From positions 1 to 27,974 of IMG/VR virus record IMGVR_UViG_3300017963_003027: DNA of 27,974 bases. One strand, written 5' to 3'. The position numbers and the translations under genes were made by a program. This DNA comes from a virus. Numbering within the stretch: position 1 is the first letter of the stretch; the number at the start of each line of letters is the position of its first letter. Below, one piece after another: positions 1 through 6,640 of this stretch. The notes beneath the pieces are model-generated. The model was not told where the DNA came from and did not search any database. It was given only the letters and a program-made list of their open reading frames with translations.

Positions 1-58
1 GAAACATCCGAAAATTGAAAGACGCGGGCCATACTGGGATGGAAAGTACCAGGGATAG
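1..58 (+). CDS. 3' end of an unidentified upstream gene
   Basis: Reading from base 2, the frame is open from the window edge to a TAG at 56-58. It gives 18 residues ending in PYWDGKYQG, rich in charged and aromatic residues like a genuine C-terminus. The next gene's ATG at 39 overlaps it, which matches the compact overlaps elsewhere in the window. Too little is visible to assign a family. By position, upstream of a possible origin and replication-type protein, it may belong to an early operon. Confidence 0.45.
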   Translation, partial: KHPKIERRGPYWDGKYQG

Positions 59-524
59 AAAACGAAGTAGAGTTGCGAACGAGATTGGGGGGGGGGTAGA
101 CAAAAATATCCGGGGGGGGGTAGACAAAAATGTCCAGCCCCCCTCGACAGAATTGTCTATGGGGATGGACAAAAATGTCCACCATAATACTAAAGCTAAT
201 AATATTAATTTAACTCTTAGTCAAAGATTTCAAAAAAGTGACTTAGCTTTAGAAACACATAAGGCGAGTATCGATTTTGCCGATGCGGTTGAAAAAATAT
301 GCGAAGGGAACCTTTTTTTGCCGGCGGAAACGACTACGTTTTATTTTTATCGCAGACATCTTTCCGAGAGGGGTCCGGAATGGCTGAGAAAAGCAACCAA
401 AAAGCTGCGATCCCTGACTACGTGGCGTGATTCGAAGCCGGGTAGGGGAACAACGGATATTAAAAAGGCGTTCGGCGCATGGATGGTCCGTGTGGCGGGG
501 TATAAAAAAAAGGAGATAAAATGA
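39..524 (+). CDS. Unknown early protein with DKN repeats over iteron-like DNA
   Basis: I start this 161-aa protein at ATG 39; an upstream TTG at 15 is also in frame. Residues 20-47 hold three repeats of the form V/M-D-K-N-V/I separated by glycine or proline-rich linkers, encoded by palindromic DNA (see the repeat feature). The linker lies between a basic N-terminus and a C-terminal part rich in aromatic and basic residues (FYFYRRHLSERGPEWLRK, then KKAFGAWMVRV). Similar DKN-type linkers occur in replication initiator or replisome-organiser proteins of phages of Gram-positive bacteria, and lambda O likewise carries its origin inside the gene. On that basis I infer a DNA-binding or replication role. 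No catalytic motif is visible and the family is not certain. It ends in an ATGA overlap with the next gene. Confidence 0.6.
   Translation: MESTRDRKRSRVANEIGGGVDKNIRGGVDKNVQPPSTELSMGMDKNVHHNTKANNINLTLSQRFQKSDLALETHKASIDFADAVEKICEGNLFLPAETTTFYFYRRHLSERGPEWLRKATKKLRSLTTWRDSKPGRGTTDIKKAFGAWMVRVAGYKKKEIK
87..180 (+). repeat. Iteron-like cluster of GACA-N4-TGTC palindromes
   Basis: Four copies of a short inverted repeat sit at 99-111 (imperfect right arm, TATC), 123-135, 146-157 and 168-180. Core arms are GACA and TGTC around AAAA or GAAT. The starts are 24, 23 and 22 bp apart, about two helical turns, so all would face one side of the helix. Runs of 10 G (87-96) and 9 G (112-120) flank the first two copies. 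The pattern fits binding sites for an initiator or repressor dimer. That role is inferred. Confidence 0.6.
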
Positions 525-829
525 GTTGTGAAATCGAATTTTTAGGTGCGGATTATGAACCTGCGAAGAATGTTAATCTTTGCAATTACAGGACGGTAAC
601 CGGGGTGCAGAGAGACAGGGCATGGTGGATATTTTTTCGGGGGGAAAAAAATAAGCAATGGAATTTCTATGACTGGGAGATAGTGCCGGCCGGTGACGGT
701 AAGGAGGCGGCATTAAACACCCTTGAAAAAACGGCGGATCAGATAGGGATAACAAAGATACAAATAATGGTGATGACCAGCCCGAAGATGCGGGCAGGGT
801 TAAGGCGGTGGCGTTCAAATAAATCTTAA
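521..829 (+). CDS. Unknown 102-aa protein
   Basis: This gene begins at ATG 521, overlapping the previous stop (ATGA), with GGAG 7 bases upstream, so it is probably translationally coupled. The protein is mixed alpha/beta in appearance, with a tryptophan and aromatic-rich middle (RAWWIFFRGEKNKQWNFYDWEI) and a basic C-terminus (KMRAGLRRWRSNK). There is no signal peptide, membrane segment or cysteine motif. I do not recognise a family. Its position just after a putative replication protein suggests an early phage function, but nothing in the sequence names it. Confidence 0.65.
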   Translation: MSCEIEFLGADYEPAKNVNLCNYRTVTGVQRDRAWWIFFRGEKNKQWNFYDWEIVPAGDGKEAALNTLEKTADQIGITKIQIMVMTSPKMRAGLRRWRSNKS

Positions 830-857
830 AAACAATTAAAACAAAAGGAGAATCAAG

Positions 858-1025
858 ATGGACTGGAGATTAATTTTGGCTGAGTTTCTGGCGACCCTTA
901 TAGCACGCGTGGCACCGGTGCTTGTCGAGATGATCGCCGATTGGCTGGAGTCGATGTCGGCCAATGACAAGGTTGCCCTGTTAGATGGCGTTGCGGAGTG
1001 CCTCCGCGAGAAAAAGGCAGCTTAA
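858..1025 (+). CDS. Small helical protein, 55 aa
   Basis: ATG 858 follows an AAAAGGAG ribosome site with a 7-base spacer, one of the best in this region, which supports a real gene despite its size. The 55 residues are mainly helix formers: an N-terminal hydrophobic stretch (RLILAEFLATLIARVAPVLV) followed by an acidic helix and a basic tail ending EKKAA. The hydrophobic part could be a short amphipathic or membrane-associated helix. It lies 3 bases before the next gene's GTG. Function unknown. A peripheral membrane or protein-interaction role is only a guess. Confidence 0.6.
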   Translation: MDWRLILAEFLATLIARVAPVLVEMIADWLESMSANDKVALLDGVAECLREKKAA

Positions 1026-1028
1026 ACC

Positions 1029-1841
1029 GTGCAGAAAGATACACACTACTATTTGACTTACGCACTTGCCAGGACGGCCGGTATCGAAACACCGACTGCG
1101 CTCAAAATTGCCTGGGCGAATCAATTTACCGATGAGTGTACCGATGCCGGCCGTCTCGGCATGCAGACGCAGGTCAGGTTCGGTCCGTTTTCCAACTGGT
1201 CGGATGTGCATGTCCAAAATACAGTTTTGGTGCCGTTTCATTTTATACCCGGCCGGGACAGCCAACAAGAATCGCAATGGCAGGTAACCGAGGCATCCGA
1301 CCTGGCCGACCAGCTCGCAAAAGCGGCGGTTCGCAGCAAAAATCCGTTCCGGTTCGGTATCGCCCTTCACACCTGGCAGGATACGTTCAGCCACGCCGGG
1401 TTCACTGGCCGGCGGGAAAAAATAAACAACCGATTCAGCTGGTACAACCCTACCGCTGCGATAATGCCGGATGTCGGCCATGCCGATCTGGGTCCGAGGC
1501 CGGATATTATATTTGATCCGAACAACCAAATAGACAACCGCACCGGTGCGCTTCGGTGCGCAGCGACCACTCTTGTCTGGATGAACCGGTTTGCCGGCAA
1601 CGGCGCAACTGTGGCCGATTCGCTGGCACTGGAGTCGGCGCTGGAGAGGGCTTTTTCGTACGCCGATTACGATGAGCGAAAAAAAGCCATAGCGGCGGTC
1701 GGCAAAAGCGAGATGACAGGCGATTCGTTTCGATTCGGCCGGGTAAATAAAGGTGTCGCGGCGGAATGGCGCGGCGAATTTGTTTCGGCTGCGCGGATTC
1801 ACCTCGGTCTGGTAATGGCCGGGTTAAATGATCTGTTATAA
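1029..1841 (+). CDS. DUF6765-like protein
   Basis: This 270-aa protein starts at GTG 1029; its first residues (MQKDTHYYLTYALARTAGI) match how the DUF6765 family usually begins, which decides the start. It is rich in histidine and aspartate: an HY pair near 6, a TDE at 34-36, an HF pair at 71-72, and an ALHTWQDTFSHAGF segment with H114, D118 and H122. That last segment resembles the metal-binding helix of zinc-dependent phospholipase C-like folds, so a metal-dependent hydrolase is possible but unproven. No signal peptide is seen. A large antisense open frame (981-1802) is a shadow. Such proteins are usually chromosomal, so its presence among small phage genes suggests acquired cargo. The family call is from memory of its motifs. 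Confidence 0.6.
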   Translation: MQKDTHYYLTYALARTAGIETPTALKIAWANQFTDECTDAGRLGMQTQVRFGPFSNWSDVHVQNTVLVPFHFIPGRDSQQESQWQVTEASDLADQLAKAAVRSKNPFRFGIALHTWQDTFSHAGFTGRREKINNRFSWYNPTAAIMPDVGHADLGPRPDIIFDPNNQIDNRTGALRCAATTLVWMNRFAGNGATVADSLALESALERAFSYADYDERKKAIAAVGKSEMTGDSFRFGRVNKGVAAEWRGEFVSAARIHLGLVMAGLNDLL

Positions 1842-1852
1842 AGGGTTTGCGG

Positions 1853-2140
1853 ATGATTGATTTATTTGGATGGACGGCGACTGTTTTGGCCGTGTCCGGC
1901 GTGGTGCTGAACAACCGGAAGTTTATTATGTGTTTTTGGTTGTGGATGGTAAGTAACCTGCTTTGTGCGCACCTGCACGCACACGTTGGGTTATGGAGCC
2001 AGTACTGGCGGGATGTGGCGTTTTTTGTTTTGTCGGTTGAAGGATTTTATAAATGGCGAAAGCAGACCGATAGTCCAAAAAAGAAACGAAAGGCGGGTCA
2101 TTTCTTGGGGCAGTTAAGACGAAAGAAAGGCGGTGAATAA
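1853..2140 (+). CDS. Small membrane protein, PnuC/SWEET-like fold possible
   Basis: I choose ATG 1853, with AGGG 7 bases upstream, over a TTG at 1847. The 95-aa product has an N-terminal membrane helix (GWTATVLAVSGVVLN), a second tryptophan-rich helix (FWLWMVSNLLCAHL), a third hydrophobic stretch (AFFVLSVEGFY) and a very basic cytoplasmic tail. The order of a conserved asparagine, W-x-x-x-N-L and a final YKW resembles single-domain PnuC-like phage membrane proteins. A holin-like protein is the alternative. The C-terminus KKGGE is encoded by DNA that also supplies the SD for the next gene, whose ATG overlaps this stop (TAATG). Function is not assigned. Confidence 0.6.
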   Translation: MIDLFGWTATVLAVSGVVLNNRKFIMCFWLWMVSNLLCAHLHAHVGLWSQYWRDVAFFVLSVEGFYKWRKQTDSPKKKRKAGHFLGQLRRKKGGE

Positions 2141-2667
2141 TGGATAGGCGCTTAAAAATGAATTGGAATTGGCGAAGATGGAGCGTGGGGTTTAGTTTTG
2201 CAATAAGCTATAGCGAACCGAGGGCCTATGCGTTCGGTGTTTCAATTGGGCCATTCTTAATAAAAGCTATGACTCACCCTAAACGATTTTCTTATGTAAC
2301 AGATAAACTTAAAGCTGAGAACGCCAGGTACAGGAAAGCATTGCACGAAATAGTAGAAGAAGCGGGTGATATAAGCGAACCCCCTGCGCACCTGCAAATG
2401 TGTCAATCTATAGCTCGGCGGGCACTGAAAGGCGGTGAATAAATGGACAAAGACAAAATGCCGTTCCTTGAACCCTTTAGTACTGATTGCGAGCCGTGTC
2501 ATGCACCAGATTGCCCGCACACAAAGCAGTGCATAATAAGACTACGAGGCGAGAACAAAGACCTGAAAGAGCGTATTGAAATGGCGGTTAGCTACCTGCC
2601 AGAAAGCCCAGATAAGGCAAAAGGATTTTTAATACCTGTGCTGGTGAATAAAAGAAAGGGCGGTGAG
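2127..2667 (+). repeat. Repeated gene-junction sequence AAAGGCGGTGAATAA
   Basis: The sequence recurs at the ends of consecutive small genes, at about 2127-2140 and 2428-2442. A related copy, AAAGGGCGGTGAG, lies at 2655-2667 without the stop. Each copy encodes K-G-G-E and also contains the SD for a following start, so the junction couples stop and restart. It looks like a shared cassette boundary rather than chance. Confidence 0.5.
2140..2442 (+). CDS. Unknown 100-aa protein
   Basis: It starts in the TAATG overlap with the preceding stop and uses the SD (AAAGGCGG) located in that gene's last codons. The N-terminal half is aromatic and may form beta strands (WNWRRWSVGFSFAISY, AYAFGVSIGPF). The C-terminal half is helical and charged (DKLKAENARYRKALHEIVEEAGD), like short coiled-coil proteins common in phages. 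It ends in KGGE, the same as its left neighbour, through the same repeated junction sequence. I do not recognise a family. Confidence 0.6.
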   Translation: MDRRLKMNWNWRRWSVGFSFAISYSEPRAYAFGVSIGPFLIKAMTHPKRFSYVTDKLKAENARYRKALHEIVEEAGDISEPPAHLQMCQSIARRALKGGE

Positions 2668-2706
2668 CCACAATCCAGCCGAGTGCCCGGAAGAATTAAG
2701 GATTAG
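2443..2706 (+). CDS. Small Cys/His protein
   Basis: ATG 2443 directly follows the previous TAA, with an AAAGGCGG SD in the preceding gene's end. The 87-aa protein has a cysteine cluster near residues 16-30 (CEPCHAPDCPHTKQC) that could hold a zinc ion, followed by a helical segment (RLRGENKDLKERIEMAV). A KGGE motif appears near residue 73 where the two upstream genes stop, after which this protein continues for 14 more residues. It may therefore be a cassette whose original stop was lost. Function unknown; a small zinc-dependent DNA or protein-binding role is possible. Confidence 0.55.
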   Translation: MDKDKMPFLEPFSTDCEPCHAPDCPHTKQCIIRLRGENKDLKERIEMAVSYLPESPDKAKGFLIPVLVNKRKGGEPQSSRVPGRIKD

Positions 2707-2717
2707 GAGGGTGGGGC

Positions 2718-3418
2718 TATTTTGACTGACCAGATAATACAGGGCGACTGCTTGGAAGTTATGAAAGATATTCCAGATAACTCTGTGGATTTGGTTTTGA
2801 CTGACCCGCCGTATGGGATAAATTACAACAATGAAAGGCTTAATCGGCCAAGTGGTAACAAATTTCAAGATATACAAAATGATGATATGGTTATGGATTT
2901 TAGTTTTTTGCTTAATCGAACAGGAACAACAGTTGTTTTTGGTGCAAATAACTTTGTTGACCAACTGCCTTTTTCTGGACGGTGGATAGTGTGGGACAAA
3001 AGAGTAAATCTAAAAGCCGATTTTGTCCTGGGTAGTCCGGTGGAATTGGCGTGGGTTAATAAAAAACAAGGGTACTTAAAGTTGTACAGGGTCGCACACT
3101 ATGGATTTGTAAATGCAGACCGTAGTGAGAGCAAAAAAAGATTCCATCCAACACAAAAACCCGTGGACTTAATGAAACTTATAATACGGGATTACAGCAA
3201 ACCCAATGACCTAATCCTCGACCCCTTCTGTGGTTCAGGCACAACCTGTGTAGCTGCAAAGATGTTAGGTCGTCATTACATAGGCATAGACATATCTGAA
3301 AAATACTGTGAAATTGCCCGCAAGCGATTAGAGGCGACAGAAAAAGGTATCACGGTCAAGGAGTTAGAGCAAGGTCAAGGGGTGTTATTTTGACTGACCA
3401 GATAATACAAGGCGACTG
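2718..3418 (+). repeat. 33-bp direct repeat at the 5' ends of the two methyltransferase genes
   Basis: Bases 2718-2750 and 3386-3418 are identical except at one position (2742 G, 3410 A), with an offset of 668 bp. Each copy includes the last bases before the TTG start and encodes the first nine residues (MTDQIIQGD). Similarity declines sharply afterwards, so the pair is either a recombination junction or a partly conserved duplication. Confidence 0.8.
2722..3393 (+). CDS. DNA adenine methyltransferase (N6/N4 class, beta order)
   Basis: This 223-aa protein transfers methyl groups from S-adenosylmethionine to DNA. The catalytic motif IV DPPY is at 28-31. FHPTQKP is at 141-147, and the SAM-binding motif I (DPFCGSGTT) is at 167-175, followed by YIGIDISEKYCEIA. 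This IV-before-I order is the beta class, and DPPY usually goes with N6-adenine. The target-recognition part is short, as in many phage orphan enzymes. The start is TTG 2722, with GGAGG upstream; the identical TTG start and first nine residues of the next gene support it. The stop overlaps the next TTG. No restriction endonuclease gene is nearby, so it probably protects phage DNA or alters regulation. Confidence 0.93.
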   Translation: MTDQIIQGDCLEVMKDIPDNSVDLVLTDPPYGINYNNERLNRPSGNKFQDIQNDDMVMDFSFLLNRTGTTVVFGANNFVDQLPFSGRWIVWDKRVNLKADFVLGSPVELAWVNKKQGYLKLYRVAHYGFVNADRSESKKRFHPTQKPVDLMKLIIRDYSKPNDLILDPFCGSGTTCVAAKMLGRHYIGIDISEKYCEIARKRLEATEKGITVKELEQGQGVLF

Positions 3419-4814
3419 GATAAAAGTTATGAAGAGCTTGCCTGATAAGTCTGTGCACTGTTGCGTAACCAGCCCGCCATATTGGGGCCAACGCAATTAC
3501 GGTGTTGACGGTCAGTTGGGATTAGAAAAAACACCAGAAGAACACATTGAAAACTTAGTCGCCGGTTTTCGCCAGGTTCGCCGGATATTGCGGGACGATG
3601 GTGTTCTTTGGCTGAATTATGGTGATAAATACAATTCAAGCTCTCAGCACAACACGCACGAGGGGCTTAGGCCCGCTGATAGATATACCGAGAAGCATGA
3701 CGAGGAATGGCCGGGGCATCGCAAGTTGTTGGCAAATCTTCAGCCCGGCAATCTTATCGGCCTTGCCTGGCGTTTGGCCTTGGCCTTGCAGGCCGATGGT
3801 TGGATACTTCGTTCCGATATAATCTGGGCAAAAGCGGTAAGTTTCTGTGAAACTTATTGCGGCTCGTGTATGCCTGAAAGTGTATCAGGTTGGTATTGGC
3901 AACAGCACAAGGTTGCTAAGTGCCCGGAGTGCGGGGCCTTGTCATCGTTTAAGAAAAGGGTTTGCAAGGAATGTGGCTGGACCAAACCAAAGACGCGGAC
4001 CGCAGCGGGCGAGATAGAGGGCTTTAGGGAACATAGCGGATACAAAATCAAAGAGGAGGTTGAATGGGTCGATTGTCCCGGCTGTCCCAAATGCACACCA
4101 AACGGCGGTTTAGTCCTGCGAAAAGGCTCCTGGAGGCCGACCCGGGCGCACGAATATTTATTTCTTTTGACAAAGACGAATAATTACTTTTCAGATATGG
4201 ATGCAGTGAGGGAGGCTCATGCAGGGCCAGAACGAAGTGGAAAACACGAAAGCAACAATCCCCACTCAGGACGACTTGATGATGAAAACAAACAGCAGGC
4301 TGCCTTTGTAGTCGCAGAAAGAAATTACAATCCTTCCGGTCGCAATCTCCGCGGCGTATGGACAATAGGTACACAGGCATTTCCAGAGGCTCATTATGCC
4401 ACGTTCCCAGAGAAGCTGATAGAACCCATAGTCAAGGTATCTACAAGCGAAAAGGGTTGCTGCCCTGACTGTGGGGCACAATGGGCGCGGGTGGTGGAGA
4501 AGGAGCAAGTTAAACGAGAAAGACCGGCGGACAAAACAGACCGGCACAACCAGGGCGAAGGCGTCAATTCTTGTGGCAATACTGTGGCTGGTGCCAATTC
4601 CACCACCATCGGCTGGCGTCCCACCTGCAACTGTGGCAAAGAACCTGTACCTTGCACGGTTTTTGACCCGTTTATGGGGGCTGGAACGGTAGGGTTGGTA
4701 ACTTATAAACTTAACCGTTATTATCTCGGCGCGGAATTGAGCGAAGAATATATGCAGATAATCAAAAACCGTATCGGTGAAGAAAAAGACAAATACGCTT
4801 TGCTTGAACAGTAA
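3390..4814 (+). CDS. DNA methyltransferase with inserted zinc ribbons (N4/N6 class)
   Basis: This is a second, longer methyltransferase (474 aa) starting at TTG 3390, overlapping the first. Motif IV is TSPPYW at 27-32, typical of N4-cytosine and some N6-adenine enzymes. Motif I is DPFMGAGT at 426-433, followed by YYLGAELSEEYMQII. Between them lie several CxxC pairs (CGSC, CPEC, CKEC, CPGCPKC, CPDC, CNC), forming probable zinc ribbons within a long target-recognition region, and RAHEYLFLLTKTNNYFSD, a common segment in this family. The first nine residues equal those of the upstream methyltransferase except for coding differences after residue 9. The two probably have different DNA targets. Confidence 0.93.
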   Translation: MTDQIIQGDWIKVMKSLPDKSVHCCVTSPPYWGQRNYGVDGQLGLEKTPEEHIENLVAGFRQVRRILRDDGVLWLNYGDKYNSSSQHNTHEGLRPADRYTEKHDEEWPGHRKLLANLQPGNLIGLAWRLALALQADGWILRSDIIWAKAVSFCETYCGSCMPESVSGWYWQQHKVAKCPECGALSSFKKRVCKECGWTKPKTRTAAGEIEGFREHSGYKIKEEVEWVDCPGCPKCTPNGGLVLRKGSWRPTRAHEYLFLLTKTNNYFSDMDAVREAHAGPERSGKHESNNPHSGRLDDENKQQAAFVVAERNYNPSGRNLRGVWTIGTQAFPEAHYATFPEKLIEPIVKVSTSEKGCCPDCGAQWARVVEKEQVKRERPADKTDRHNQGEGVNSCGNTVAGANSTTIGWRPTCNCGKEPVPCTVFDPFMGAGTVGLVTYKLNRYYLGAELSEEYMQIIKNRIGEEKDKYALLEQ

Positions 4815-4850
4815 AGTTTTCCTTAATAGTTTTATTAAAGAATATGTTTT

Positions 4851-5117
4851 ATGGCGACAGAAAAAAAAAGGTTGAAAACAAATGTGGCTAAGGCGACGGC
4901 CAAGAAGCACTGCCCGGACTGCGGCGGCGAGCACGAATTTTACCAGACAGAGTGCCCGCTGAAAAGCCGGTTTGTAAAACTGCAACAGCGATGCGACCGG
5001 CTGCAAAACAGGTGCGATAAATTTACGACGGTAGTGAGCCTGTTGGCAAATACCGAACGAATAGAAAAAATATTGGAATTAGTCAAAAAGTTTGAGAAAG
5101 AAGCGGGTGTTAAATGA
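4851..5117 (+). CDS. Zn-knuckle and coiled-coil protein
   Basis: The 88-aa product starts at ATG 4851 after a weak AAAG site and ends in an ATGA overlap with the tyrosine recombinase gene. After a lysine-rich N-terminus it has a CPDCGGEHEFYQTECP segment (residues 20-35, with C, C, H and C ligands), which could form a zinc knuckle. A long helical region with heptad-like spacing follows (RFVKLQQRCDRLQNRCDKF and IEKILELVKKFEKEAG). Tight coupling to the recombinase suggests the two work together, for instance as an accessory DNA-binding or directionality factor. That is inference from context only. Confidence 0.65.
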   Translation: MATEKKRLKTNVAKATAKKHCPDCGGEHEFYQTECPLKSRFVKLQQRCDRLQNRCDKFTTVVSLLANTERIEKILELVKKFEKEAGVK

Positions 5118-5779
5118 AACGGCATAAACAATGGGGTGGATTGAAGCCAAACAGGTGGTTAAGTCCCGAACAGTATAAAAAGCTGCTCGGTTATACCCGG
5201 CAGCGGGCCTCCAGGGGCGTCAAGAGGTGGGCGACCAACGAGATTATTATATTGATTCTTTTGTGCGCCGGGCTCAGGGCCGAGGAATTGTTATCGCTTA
5301 CAGTTGAAGATACACCGGCGGTACACGGCAAGGATGAATTGTGGGTTAGTAACGGCAAGGGTGATATATCCCGAACGGTTGATATTGGGGCTGGGTTGAG
5401 CAGGTGGATTAAGCGATATATAAAGTTGTACCGCAGGGGCGCCAAGCCAAGGTCACCGCTGATAGCAAGGGAGGGGGGGGGCAGACGGATGAAGTGGAAG
5501 GGGTGTTGGGTGTATAGTCCAAGACTTAGTTATAGGTCGCTGCTGGACAGAGTTAAGAGAACTGGCGAGGCGGCGGGTATTGAGGGTTTGACTCCGCACA
5601 AACTTAGACATACGTTTGCGATGAATTTGTACAGAGTGGCTAAAGATTTAAGGAATGTGCAGGACCAACTCGGGCACTCGACCAGCAAGACGACCGAGAT
5701 TTATGCCAGGACCGACAACGCCGAGAGAAGGCACCAGATTGAGTTGATGACAGGGCCGTTATTTGCTGATTATGGCTAA
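5114..5779 (+). CDS. Tyrosine recombinase, catalytic domain only
   Basis: The protein is 221 aa and carries the full active-site set: R55 in AGLRAEEL, the beta-hairpin lysine K82 in NGKGDISRTV, H162 and R165 in LTPHKLRHTFAMNLY, H188 in LGHSTSKTTEIYAR, and the nucleophile Y197. It would cut and rejoin DNA through a 3'-phosphotyrosine. Typical phage integrases are 300-400 aa and have N-terminal arm-binding and SAM-like core-binding domains; here only about 45 residues precede the catalytic domain. It may need the upstream Zn/coiled-coil protein, or may act as a resolvase rather than an integrase. A run of 9 G lies at 5473-5481. No att site can be identified from this window alone. Confidence 0.9.
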   Translation: MKRHKQWGGLKPNRWLSPEQYKKLLGYTRQRASRGVKRWATNEIIILILLCAGLRAEELLSLTVEDTPAVHGKDELWVSNGKGDISRTVDIGAGLSRWIKRYIKLYRRGAKPRSPLIAREGGGRRMKWKGCWVYSPRLSYRSLLDRVKRTGEAAGIEGLTPHKLRHTFAMNLYRVAKDLRNVQDQLGHSTSKTTEIYARTDNAERRHQIELMTGPLFADYG

Positions 5780-6204
5780 AACCCCGCAGAGTATGTAAGG
5801 CGAAGTGTGTGTTAAATATAAAGGGTTTTGTAACTCAATAAAAAACAAAGGGATACGGTCAAAAATGCGGAATATCAAAAATGACAAAAAACAGGGAAAA
5901 CAGGCGGCGGAAGTAAAAAAACAAGACATAGGCGTTTTTGGGCTGTTATTAAGGGTGGCGGAAGGTCGTTCCGGAAGGCTTCCGCTTGGTTAGAACGTAA
6001 ATAAAGGACTTATGAGCGATTAATTCAAGACCTGTTATGTCCAGAATTCATCAAAATTATGTGGGGGATCGGTAGAATGTTGGGCATGGGTCCTTCCTGG
6101 GAAATGGTGTAGTTCGGTTCTCAAGATGGCGAAAAATCGAAAATTTTTTAGGGGAAAAAGGGACTTCCGGTTCCATAAGTGTTTGAGTTTTGTTGAGGTG
6201 AGTT
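5780..6204. other. Sparse 425-bp region after the recombinase, with a hairpin
   Basis: Apart from the doubtful 42-aa frame, I see no gene on either strand. The main structure is an inverted repeat GCGGAAG (5958-5964) and CTTCCGC (5979-5985) with a 14-base loop, which contains the 8-bp palindrome TTCCGGAA (5969-5976). There is no T-run after it, so it is not an ordinary intrinsic terminator. Its position beside a tyrosine recombinase makes the region a reasonable place to look for attP or a recombination site. Confidence 0.4.
5865..5993 (+). CDS. Possible tiny basic protein, 42 aa
   Basis: An open frame from ATG 5865 to TAG 5993 would give a lysine-rich N-terminal half and a hydrophobic turn (IGVFGLLLRVAEG). 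An AAAGGG lies about 13 bases upstream, rather far for an SD. Its last codons form a perfect GCGGAAG/CTTCCGC hairpin. Coding is doubtful; I list it because nothing else explains this stretch. Confidence 0.25.
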   Translation: MRNIKNDKKQGKQAAEVKKQDIGVFGLLLRVAEGRSGRLPLG

Positions 6205-6441
6205 ATGGTAAAACTTTTGGCCAAAATAAAATTAAAGGTTGAGGGATTTTGGGTGTCGGGGATCGACTTTCGGGTGATAACAAAATCGCGGTTAAACAGA
6301 AAATTTGCAAAACAGTATGAGGACGGTCGGGCACATGAAAGGAGGATAACAAACAGGCAGATGTCAAAGATTTTGTATAACAATCATTTACTTCGTTTGG
6401 AGAACTACAGTCTGCGACACAAGTTTAAAAAAAGAAGGTGA
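6205..6441 (+). CDS. Unknown basic 78-aa protein
   Basis: ATG 6205 follows GAGGTGAG with a short spacer, a good ribosome site. The protein is strongly basic, with an N-terminal beta-like part (KLLAKIKLKVEGFWVSGIDF) and arginine/lysine-rich helices ending KFKKRR. There is no cysteine or membrane segment. The charge suggests nucleic-acid binding. It precedes another small gene by 4 bases and the sliding clamp gene by about 200, so an early DNA-metabolism role is plausible but unproven. Confidence 0.55.
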   Translation: MVKLLAKIKLKVEGFWVSGIDFRVITKSRLNRKFAKQYEDGRAHERRITNRQMSKILYNNHLLRLENYSLRHKFKKRR

Positions 6442-6445
6442 AAAA

Positions 6446-6622
6446 ATGAGTGAACAAAAAAGGGCCAGGGCGCACCTGGACGACCTATTATCGGTTGATA
6501 GAGGGTTGACAGGCAGGGAGATATGGTGGATTGAAACTATCAACAAATATTGGAAAGCAAAGGGCTGCTTTAGAAAAAAACATATAAAAATAATTTATGA
6601 TATTTATGACAGAAGGTGCTAA
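6446..6622 (+). CDS. Unknown 58-aa protein
   Basis: ATG 6446 lies 4 bases after the preceding stop, with GAAGGTG upstream. The product is helical and basic, with the segment LTGREIWWIETINKYWKAKGCF and a C-terminal RKKHIKIIYDIYDRRC. The tryptophans and the helix-turn-helix-like spacing are suggestive but too short to classify. The same size, charge and gene spacing as its neighbours support a real small phage gene. Confidence 0.5.
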   Translation: MSEQKRARAHLDDLLSVDRGLTGREIWWIETINKYWKAKGCFRKKHIKIIYDIYDRRC

Positions 6623-6640
6623 AACAGAAAGGAATGGACT

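Noticed and set aside
981-1802. Large open frame on the - strand opposite the DUF6765-like gene
   Set aside because: It is a shadow: the + strand protein has family features and a start match, while the antisense product has no ribosome site or recognisable motif.
2060-2660. CRISPR array
   Set aside because: The repeats here are short gene junctions without spacer regularity; no true array is seen in the window.
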